In this document: piece after piece, positions 56,099 through 64,000 of the stretch | Numbering within the stretch: the first letter of the stretch is position 1 | Layout of the letters: the number at the start of each line of letters is the position of its first letter | Assembly: GCA_949987705.1 (NCBI GenBank) | Contig: OX465282.1 | Span: forward strand, 125,136,310-125,200,309 | Direction: 5' to 3' | From: Thereva unica | Lineage: Eukaryota; Arthropoda; Insecta; Diptera; Therevidae | Length of the DNA: 64,000 nt | Notes under the pieces: model-generated | The model's input: only the letters and a program-made list of their open reading frames with translations | Databases searched by the model: none | What the model was told of the DNA's origin: nothing | Position numbers and translations under genes: made by a program

Positions 56099-56460
56099 GC
56101 CTTACAACGAGCGTCCACCGGCCACGGGGGGCAAAAACGGGTTCACGACGGCCACACTTGACCAAAAGATTTAAATGGCCGAGTTCTGGGTTGTACACAT
56201 GAGCATACGAAGGCAAATTTGAACCAAAAAAAAAGTTTTTGCACCAAATGTATTGTTGAGTGTGCTTTATGGGAACTTGATCATTTTCGTTATGTACAAT
56301 GGTCCTTTTGATTTATCCTACTTGAAGATAAAGATGCACAAGAGAAATAAGCTCGCCAGTTGTCGTTTTTGTTTTTCGGGAAGTGTGTGGTGTGTGTTGG
56401 TGTTGATTTGTTTTTTAGTGGGAAATTTGGCTATTTAACCGCTCAAAGAAAAAAAAAACA
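56099..56460. mobile_element. MITE B, copy 2, right end missing
   Basis: It starts GCCTTACAACGAGCGTCCAC and is collinear with copy 1: TTTAAATGGCCGAGTWCTG, ACATGAGCATACGA, TTCGTTATGTACAATGG, GATGCACAAGAGAAATAAGC. It breaks off near 56455, so the right terminal repeat is lost. Confidence 0.8.
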
Positions 56461-56619
56461 ACAATGGTCGAATTCGGTGATATGAGCATCGGATTTCTAG
56501 ATGTTTGTCGCAATATATTCGGCGTGAGCTATGAGCGAAGTTACTTTATCCCCTAAAATGATTTCATCCGGTTCAAGGCATTGTTTGCCGATTTGTAGCA
56601 AAAGTGTTTTTGTGGGCTG

Positions 56620-57560
56620 CTAACTCTTAGTCCAGACGACTTGACTCCGATTTATCTAGTAGAGGAATCGCCAGTGGACGATACTGCGTTAGCTCATCCC
56701 GAAAAAGAACCCAAGAGGTGAGATTGGGACCTGCTAATAGAGCTGCTAGGTGTTTATCTATAATACTCTTCTTGGGTTTTGATAGAAGTGACAAATTGGG
56801 TGTTACCACCTTCCTAGGCTAATGTCAGCCATTTGGCCCCACTTTTTCTACAGTGATTCAATGGGTATTTGAAGGAGAACAAGGTGCTCTCATCGATGAA
56901 TTTTATAGCGGAGTTTTGCACCCTTTTCACCCAGACCCATTAGAATGCTTATAAGGTCTTTGCCCATTCAAATGGATATATTCAAGTCGAGACCCAATGT
57001 AGGACTTGTTGATTATAGCCCAATATGCTAGCCGAAGGAAGAACTTGTATCCCAGTCATTGGGTTGCTTCTTTGGCTTTCTGGAAGAAGTGGTCATTTCA
57101 GAACAGATTTTCGGTTAAAATTAAAGTTAAGAGATGTGTAAACTATTCTCTTTTATTTTGTCTACTGAAATAGAACCAAGATCGATACAGGTTTCATAGG
57201 TATGAGGTGTATGCCCTTATTGATGGAATTCGATATGAGTTGGTTGATCAAGGCTTGTCTTACATTATCGAAGCCTTAAATGAACGCAGAGAATCATAAT
57301 CAGCGAAGCTCTGAAGGGGACTGAAAGCAGATCTTTTATAAAACCTAGGTAAAGAACGGATGATAAAATCGACCCCTGGAATATCGGAAGACCCCTGGAA
57401 TATGGTTAGTCTTTGATTCGATGCTATCCAATGGCACGAACGAAAACCCTTAATCAAGTTTTTTAAAATACAGTGTTTAGAAGTTTCTTCGAGAGCTTCT
57501 GTCAAAGCCTTAGAGATATCTCTAACGACCGGGCCAAACTCATGAAAGTAATGTATGATT
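56620..57560 (-). pseudogene. CR1/Jockey-like LINE fragment
   Basis: The minus strand from 57100 down to 56870 reads through ENLFWNDHFFQKAKE, then LRLAYWAIINKSYI and SRLEY, collinear with the WNDHIFQIAKQ..IYKSYIRPLLEY region of 25566. The part at 57260-57505 matches the RT region (PGVDFIIRS for QGSILSPA-type sequence) poorly. Old copy. Confidence 0.7.
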
Positions 57561-57584
57561 TTGGGTTTGAGGTGAACTGTTAAT

Positions 57585-57690
57585 TACAAAAGACACAAAT
57601 CACAAGGAGGACCTAGGAAGAGATATAAAGACGACATCGAAATGGTCATACGCACAGTTGGGATCACCAACTGGAAGAGAGAGACGATTT
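57585..57690 (+). pseudogene. RTE-like LINE C-terminal scrap
   Basis: The frame reads GGPRKRYKDDIEMVIRTVGI then TNWKRET, matching the GRPKKRYIDSVEEDLRTLGI..NWR motif of the LINE at 16545. Confidence 0.75.
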
Positions 57691-58330
57691 TGATTTTTTT
57701 CACATCAACAACCGAAAATAATTCGAATTGTTCGTCCACACACAAAATATTTCTTTTTTTAATTAGAAAACAAAAAACCTTATTGTCTTTCTTCTTAAGC
57801 ACCAAAAGGTCGTAAACACCCTGCATAATAAATCAATGAACCTAGTTTCATTTGTTTAATTCTTGTCCCAAAATGAAGAATCGAGGTCATCCGATCGTTC
57901 GTTCGTGATTTCGACGCATTTTTCTAATTAAAGTTTCACCGGCAGCTTTCAAATCTTTTCTCACCTGGGATATGCCAAAATAAAATTCTAAAAAAAAATA
58001 TATATCTATGTAGCGCAGACATTTTTGAGTAGATTTTAGGATTTGTTTAGGATATTGTACGAATGAATCGCAAGGAAACGATCTTGTTTAATTGTAGATC
58101 ACTCTTAAGGTCTACATATTGCATTGACAAGAGGGAACCCCATTTTTCACAGTAGATATTTTTTTTTGTTTAGGAACCCTAGAAGATATGTAAAATTTCG
58201 TTATCTGTTATTATGATAGGGATTTTCATAAAATCATCTCAGTAGGTGTTCGATCTATTAACATGACTGACCACATTTCGCTTTACACGAGTTTTCATGG
58301 ATTATGCTAAAACACTTCTTTTTCTTCCAG

Positions 58331-58462
58331 CTCAATCGCCATATATAGAACTAATCCTCTGCATAACAAATGAGCAGCCATGGGAATGTGCAAAAGAACA
58401 ATCGAGCAAGCTGTTGTCTTCGTGGAATAGAGATTTGCTGCGAGAGTGGAGTGGTCTGAAAG
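58331..58462 (+). CDS. Osiris-like secreted protein, exon 2 (two-cysteine region)
   Basis: Acceptor TTTTTCTTCCAG ends at 58330 and donor AAAG|GTAAGG starts at 58463; the exon is 132 bp, phase 1 at both ends. The split codon from exon 1 (G) joins CT to give Ala. The translation is QSPYIELILCITNEQPWECA then KEQSSKLLSSWNRDLLREWS. Two cysteines separated by eight residues, followed by a Lys/Leu-rich amphipathic helix, are the N-terminal hallmark of Osiris proteins as I know the family. That assignment is by pattern and is moderately sure; the exon itself is well supported by splice sites and phase. Confidence 0.75.
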
Positions 58463-59971
58463 GTAAGGTGAAAATTTGTTTTTTAGGTAGATTAATCTTA
58501 ACATTGATAAAAAACACGACCCTAGAAAACCGAAAACGAAAGTCACAATTTTAGTGATAAAACACAAAATTTATTCAAATTAAAAATGCGCTCGTGAGCG
58601 GAAGCACGACGAATATCGTTAGTTTTTGTATCGATCGGTAGATGGGAGTCGCGACGATAAATCCAGTGAAAGTGCCAACAGTCAACGTATTATCATCATC
58701 GGTTACTCATAGTTGATCTGCTCGGGGATTCCGAAGAACTCGCCATGTGAGATCTTGGAATATTGCTGCTAGGTCAAGGTGCTGCTCCAACAGCCGGAGC
58801 AGATCATCCACTTTTTTTCAACGGATTTAGTATGAAATGAAATTTCGTCATTTCTTTTCGATCGACCATTTTTTTTTGCGTTGACGCAGTAAAAGTGAAA
58901 CTTTGTTATGGGCGAGACCAGGGTCCATTCCCAGATGTTTTGGCAACAAAGTTTCAGGTTTTCATGAGTCAGTCTTATGCTGGAGCTTCTTCAAGCATTC
59001 CTTCTCGCAGTAATTGGAGCAGAGAATGAAGCCGGTTGTTAAGTAATCGTATAAAGAATAAAAAAAAAATAATTGAAAGAGTAAACGCTTTTCGGCCTTA
59101 CTCTTGGGGCTTGAAGTGTTTACATTACTTTGGTATTAACACTGCACATTGTATCTCTTCACAACGGACGTTAAAAAGTGGAGCGAGCCGTTTTCCCTAC
59201 CTCCAGGTGCTTAAACACCTAGATTGCAACTAGAATGGAAAACGGGTCTTGCAACTTAGAAACTAGCTTCCACAGACTAAAGAGGTGCAATCGAAATTGC
59301 GTCTATAAAATCCACACAACGACGGATTCAGAAGAGTGTGATCGCACTTTAATTCCACTTGACGCATGACCAGACTGGCGAGCAATTTGCTATGCGTGGA
59401 TATCTGGAAAGATACCGTCAATGGCAACACGTTCAACTGTAAAATCAAATAACAGAATATTGCATTCAGCATTCAACCAACGGAAATTCGATTAGAGAAG
59501 ATTCCGTGGCCCGACGGAGTTGGTTATCTAATATCTGATGACATTGACCGTCATGCATGATGGTAAGAGATTTTCGATCTGGTTAAGATCGGCCGCCAGT
59601 TAAGATGATCTTTTGAGAAGATGCTCCGTGGTCGATCGTTTGTTTACGGAGCGGAAACAATTTTCGAAGTAGTTTTTGAAAGAAGAATGAAGAACGAAAT
59701 GAAGCGAAGCAATCTTTTTTTAATACGAAGGTGTTTTGGGAAGATCAGACAAAATATTGGTACTGGACCGAATGACGTGCAACTTTGCATGCTTGACCAA
59801 TATCGGATCAAGCTTTGATTGTGTAACTGTTTGGGAAAGAAGACAGGTTCGATTCGGTACTACTTACCTATATTTTTCCGGTATTTGATTTTAAGCTTTT
59901 TTTTGTTTTTTGATATTTGATTATGAATGAGTGTCAATTGATTAATTGTTGTTGTTTTTTGTGTGTTCTAG

Positions 59972-60119
59972 TTGAAGCAGACAAGGAATTGAATAACACA
60001 CTACAAAGGAGGGGCTTCAGCTTGACGGAAAAACTAAAAGAAAAACCATCGAACATTCTTAATAAAATTCAGATTGGCGCAAACTATATTCAAGACTTTG
60101 TGGTTACCACAGCTAATAA
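59972..60119 (+). CDS. Osiris-like secreted protein, exon 3
   Basis: The acceptor GTGTGTTCTAG ends at 59971 after a T-rich tract; the split codon G|TT gives Val, matching the phase-1 end of exon 2. The frame runs EADKELNNTLQRRGFSLTEK then LKEKPSNILNKIQIGANYIQ and ends TTAN plus two bases before the excellent donor GTAAGT at 60120 (phase 2). The segment is charged and helical with no cysteines. The next exon should begin with one base completing the codon and carry the hydrophobic Osiris segment. I could not find it before 64000, so the gene probably continues outside. Confidence 0.75.
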
Positions 60120-61043
60120 GTAAGTATAGCCTCTTTCTGTGAATATTAACTATTTTATTTCGGAATTACAATGATGTGTGCATTTTTTGGTAACTAAGAC
60201 GCATGTAAAATATCAACTTCTATAGATAACTTCGTAAAGTTTTAAAATTTAAACTGTGCAAAATTTATGACATGAACCTGTTTAGGCAGTGGAAAATTCA
60301 AATAAAATTACTTCGAATTGGTTGATAACAAGCCTTGTACCGCCTTTAAGTGCCTGCAACCAATTGAACTACTTTTAAATAATTTAAGGTGAAAGTAAAA
60401 CACTTATGTAGATTAAGATTTGAAAAGGAGGTTGCGTGAAAACTAATTGGTATTTAGCAAATTAGTGACACGCTAGAATTCAGTGGTGGTATTTATTGGA
60501 ATATGGTTCCGTGGGTATGTTGATTGGGAAAAGTTGAAAGAGTGAAACTATAATCGGAAACTTGAAATATTATAGGCTCTAGAATTTTATGCAGTAAAGG
60601 TTCTCTATAATCTACAAACAAGTAAATGTGAACCATTAAACAAAATACAACATTAACTTAGCCGAGTTGCCCTAATAATCCAAAAAACCCTTTCATGACC
60701 CCAGCAAAATATTAGGCTACAACGTGTACGAATTTAGACAAGCAATTTGCACTGCCGACAGTTTTGTCTAAAATAATCACCAGACTAAGCACCAAGCTAT
60801 TGGTATTAACTCAATTCTCAATAACTTATTTGAAAGATTTAAAGATTTAATAAAATTAGGTTTGGATAGTATCAAATCTCACTTAAGGGTCTAACTTAGC
60901 AATTGATTCACCTATCCTTGTCCTATGAATAACCTGAGAATTTACGATGCATTGACCACATATTTCAAATCGCCAAATAATCATACGTATCATGAGATAC
61001 GTATCATGAGATACGTATCATGAGATACAAGTTCAGCTATCAG
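60120..61043 (+). other. Start of intron 3; no other gene
   Basis: A+T-rich. TGACCACATATTTCAAATCG near 60955 is a short CR1-like scrap (WNDHIFQI region). ATACGTATCATGAG is repeated three times in tandem at 60983-61024. Confidence 0.55.
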
Positions 61044-61400
61044 CCGGCCTCGAGGTCTAGGAGCTCAAAATGGGGTTATGACGACTGACTACCATCGCAG
61101 AGGTCTGTGGCTCAATTTCACCCCGTGGCATGTTCGTTCTTCTCTCGACTTGTCTCACTTAGATAACATTTCATATTTCTTGTCTCGGCATAAAAGGTGG
61201 GGCACTCGTCTACCGTTCGAAACCTGATGTATTGTTCTTTCGCGGCAGATTTGGAAGGGTCCGGGTGGAGTAAAATCGTTAAAGTTGGTGCTGTTGGTTC
61301 TTTCATCCTACTTTCTACTATCTTTTCGGCTAGATCTTGCTGTTCGACATTGATATCAAACCCTCTAACCTTTCACGTAAAAAAGCCCCGACTACACTTC
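61044..61400 (+). mobile_element. tRNA-derived SINE, copy 3 (diverged)
   Basis: CCTCGAGGTCTAGGAGCTCA..ATGACGACTGACTACCATCGCAGAGGTC parallels the head of the SINE at 29346 (CCTCGGTAGTCTAGGGTTAA...CCCAGAGGTC). TGTCTCGGCATAA, GGCTAGATCTTGCTGTTCGACA also match its 3' half. The B box is decayed, and parts of the body are missing. Confidence 0.6.
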
Positions 61401-61724
61401 TAGCTGTCCTACATACGGGCCCACCTCAAATGGAATTCGTTTGTCGGGACTGGAGTATTTAAATCCACCTAGGCAAGGCTGAACATAGTGAAAACTGACT
61501 CATCAGCCTAATAGGTAGTGCGACCATCCATAACTCATTAACTAACCGTAGGCATGTAAAAGCCCTACAAAATTATATAGCTATTACCGAATTGGCTGTT
61601 CCCACGAAGTTAAAGCCTTTCTTCCTCACCGGAAACATTTGCCCGCAATAGAAGACAAGATCGATTGGAGCATTGCTTTTCAATGCACTGTATGAACACA
61701 TGTTCTGATATACGTAGTCTGTTT

Positions 61725-61905
61725 AAAAAGTTAGGTCCGAGTGGGACGTCCACGCAACGGGTACGCTGATGTCGGCACCGCTGGGTGCCGAACTCCATTC
61801 ACGATTTCCGTTTCCGTTCTTGACGATTTTTGGCGACGTCTCAAGTCTCGATAACTGATAATCGTTGATTGATCGAAGTCGCCCTCGATATACTTTAACC
61901 AGTGG
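61725..61905 (+). repeat. Dispersed repeat D, copy 4 (long form)
   Basis: It shares GGTACGCTGATGTCGG, CCATTCACGATTTCC and GACGTCTCAAGTCTCGATAACTGATAATCG with the copy at 5550. Confidence 0.7.
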
Positions 61906-61914
61906 ACTAAATGG

Positions 61915-62250
61915 AAAATGGGATTGTGGAAAAATTCTTACATTTTAACTTTTCAAAATATTGTCCATCACTAGCTACAACTTTTTTTCAGTTTTCTGGA
62001 CTCATGCGGATTTCGTGTCGAAAAATCTGCTTGTCGTTTGGTCTCTTCGTGAGAACGTTAAGTGTGCGTAGCCAGGACATGCATCATCGATCGGATCTGG
62101 TGTTAGTCCAAAGGGGCGATTACTGGAGTATCGATGACTAGAATAGAATATCCCAATTTGGTTTTCCAGGTAGGTTTTAAAGACGTTAGACACCATGCCA
62201 CCGAGCGTTGTTGTGCTGCAGAATCACTTTGTCGTGTCTTTTTTTGAATT
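61915..62250 (-). pseudogene. mariner transposase C-terminal fragment
   Basis: Read right to left, with several stops: KVILQHNNAR (family: ILQHDNARPH), then PGKPNWDIL, a degraded PPYSPD region, RNPHESRKLKK-type sequence and finally KVVASDGQYFEKLKC, the typical mariner C-terminus. The catalytic Asp of QHDNA is Asn here. Old inactive copy. Confidence 0.75.
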
Positions 62251-62569
62251 GTGGTCGTTTTTCCTTCTATGGTCAAAAGTAATTTAAGGTACATATACGT
62301 AAATGATAGAGACATACCACTTGTAAACTTTGACGTATAAAGGACCATAATAATCGCAATAAACATTTTTTGAATTTTAGTCTGAATGCAGAAAATATGT
62401 GATAGCTTAGACGACATGAGCAACATGCGTCGAATCAACTGTTCGCACGTGAAAAAATGACGTTCGACCCCTCTCGACGCCCAATTTCTTTACTTTTGGA
62501 GCGTCCCCAACCAAAGCTTTCAAGGTTATTTTAAGGTTCAGTTCAACCGGTGAAGCCGGGGTATTAGTG

Positions 62570-62870
62570 AATTTGGAAAAGGTCAGATTATTAGCTTGAA
62601 ATCTGAAAGATTTGGTGTTAGGGAAGTATCTTGGAGAATTTATCGAAGTCCACTTTTTTCCATAACTCTGCTCAGTACAAAATGACTAGAAAGGTTGAAA
62701 AATGACTAGAAAGGTTGAAAAAGTTATCTGATCGCGATGAAACGAGAATTTCTAAATCAGTAAGCAACTCTACTAAGAGCTGAATTGAACTTGTGGCGCT
62801 ATGTTCCGTAAATGTATGTCAGCAAACTGTATGGAAGGGTCTTAATCGTAATCCTAAGATTCACCGTGCA
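62570..62870 (+). pseudogene. Tc1-like transposase N-terminal fragment
   Basis: The frame reads GEFGKGQIISLKSERFGVRE then VSWRIYRSP, the first helix-turn-helix of Tc1-like transposases. It continues in a shifted frame with KLSDRDETRISKSVSNS. A 20-bp duplication (GACTAGAAAGGTTGAAAAA) occurs at about 62684-62720. Confidence 0.65.
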
Positions 62871-63000
62871 AATTGTCGAACTGAGCTTCAAAATAACCTC
62901 AATTCGCATACAATTTAGACATATTCAACTGAGGATAAAACAAACCAACTGGATTCGATCTGAAGTCGAACGTAAAAACTCGCTCAAAAGAGAGTAATCT
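62865..63000 (+). repeat. Dispersed repeat E, copy 2
   Basis: It is collinear with 33150-33305: GAACTGAGCTTCAAAATAAC, ACATATTCAACTGAGGATAA, GCTCAAAAGAGAGTAATC. Confidence 0.65.
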
Positions 63001-63379
63001 CGAAATGACAATATTCAAATAAAAATTAACGTTGTGTACTCGGATAAGACGTGCGCTTTTGCACATTGAAATTTCTCTTCGCAACATCATGTTGTTCAAC
63101 TGCATCCACCTACCACGACAAGAATCATCCCTATCTCACAAATAGGGCCATATCTCCCGATACACAATTAAGACCGGCAACCAAAATTTCTATATAAACT
63201 GTTTTGCTTCTATCTGGTGACGGTAGATTAACTATAATTATAATTTTGCCGGTGTGATTCCTACGTGAACAAAAGCTTTCTACTTCTTTCACTAGTTTTC
63301 ACTATTTATCTGCTACTTAGTTGTCGATTATAGTCAATTAAATGTTATGCTATCTCCATACAAACAAAAAACGGAACCC

Positions 63380-63560
63380 CTCTCTTCCGCTTCAGTGGAC
63401 AAACTAAAACTAATGATTGGAACATTTCTTAAAACTCTTGGAGTCAAATCGAGTAACTACTTGCGATGGAATAAACACATATTCCAAATCTCTTAGCAAG
63501 TGTTTTACCGGCTTTTATTCTTGAAGTGTTACTTCTCCCACTAATCGCCCTCGTTGTAAT
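63380..63560 (+). pseudogene. CR1/Jockey-like LINE scrap
   Basis: TTGCGATGGAATAAACACATATTCCAAATC matches the LRWNDHIFQI region of the 25566 ORF, followed by TTTATTCTTGAAGTGTTACTTCTCCC (compare TTCTTAAGAGGTGCAAGTTCCTCC). Confidence 0.7.
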
Positions 63561-64000
63561 CTACATAACCTATCTTTGATCATTTATATGTACATATATT
63601 ATAACGCATTCAGGTAGGTGCATTAACAAATCTTACATGACTGAACAGTTACGTAGCTCGATCGGCACATCAAGATCACCTCGATCTTAAAACTCCTTTT
63701 CACACAAATTCACTCACAGAATTCTTTAATTGCTTCAGTGCTTCTTAAGATTACATTAAACACCGAAGGCATTGCTCCATGATCTGGCGGATGGTATATT
63801 AGATTGTAGTGGATGTCCCTTGAGCCTAGACAAGAACCTTAAAAAATAGGAAAGCGCTTGCTTATCACCAAGAAAAACATTCACCATACAACTCTTTCAT
63901 GCAAAAATCCACTAAAAATTTGTAGCCGCAACCGTGGCCTTGATCAAGATCCACTCTTTAAGAGTCTGTGGTGATCATACAAACACAAACTTTAACATTC
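63561..64000. other. No feature recognised to window end
   Basis: A+T-rich sequence without an evident exon. It is presumably intronic to the gene starting at 43081. Confidence 0.45.

Larger units (their letters stand above)
43157..58330 (+). other. Intron 1 of the secreted-protein gene (inferred)
   Basis: It is bounded by GTAATT and TTTTTCTTCCAG. Long parts (43157-45230, 46430-49870, 52930-54940) are A+T-rich, with no recognised feature beyond short frames. The rest holds hAT, CR1-, RTE-like and MITE copies listed separately. All are non-coding for the host gene. Confidence 0.6.

Noticed and set aside
58307..58567. Minus-strand frame of 86 codons
   Set aside because: It is antisense to the well-supported exon 2 and its splice sites.

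Overview
This window reads as nuclear DNA of an insect. It is strongly A+T-rich, most of its length is transposable-element debris, and the only two host-gene pieces I can support look like members of the Osiris family (DUF1676), which is found only in insects. Species and order cannot be fixed from the sequence.

Host genes. (1) At 6860-7464 (+) lies the last coding exon of an Osiris-like gene: a hydrophobic segment followed by a Gly/Trp/Met-rich and His/Tyr-rich tail. Its upstream exons were not found. (2) At 43081-60119 (+) are the first three coding exons of a secreted protein: a signal-peptide exon (43081-43156), a 15.2-kb intron, a two-cysteine exon (58331-58462) and a third exon (59972-60119). 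Splice phases match at both junctions. The hydrophobic C-terminal part should lie in a further exon that I could not find here. Osiris genes are usually tandemly clustered, so the window is best read as the space between two neighbouring Osiris genes, enlarged to about 35 kb by transposons.

Mobile DNA by region. 0-9 kb: a tRNA-derived SINE, several short inverted-repeat elements (MITEs) including hAT-like and Harbinger-like ones with target-site duplications (TSDs), and a 146-bp tandem array. 9.5-12 kb: a 5'-truncated RNase H-bearing LINE with a 13-bp TSD and an (AACCT)n tail. 12-19.8 kb: fragments of CR1/Jockey-like and RTE-like LINEs and two MITEs. 19.8-22.9 kb: a near-complete LINE body exactly between 34-bp inverted repeats flanked by TAA. 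25.5-28.7 kb: an intact 986-codon CR1/Jockey-like LINE ORF with a poly(A) tail. 29-31.3 kb: a SINE whose 3' end matches that LINE, and a 293-bp near-perfect hairpin. 35.2-39.6 kb: a three-level nest, namely a Tc1-like transposase gene split by an RNase H LINE, whose (TA)n tail is split by an element with about 690-bp inverted repeats carrying a small Cys/His-rich ORF. 40-64 kb: LINE, SINE, mariner, Tc1 and MITE remnants, many inside introns of gene 2.

The most unusual features are the long-inverted-repeat element with its unrecognised ORF, the inverted-repeat-flanked LINE, and the SINE/LINE tail sharing. No CRISPR array, operon or bacterial-type system is present.
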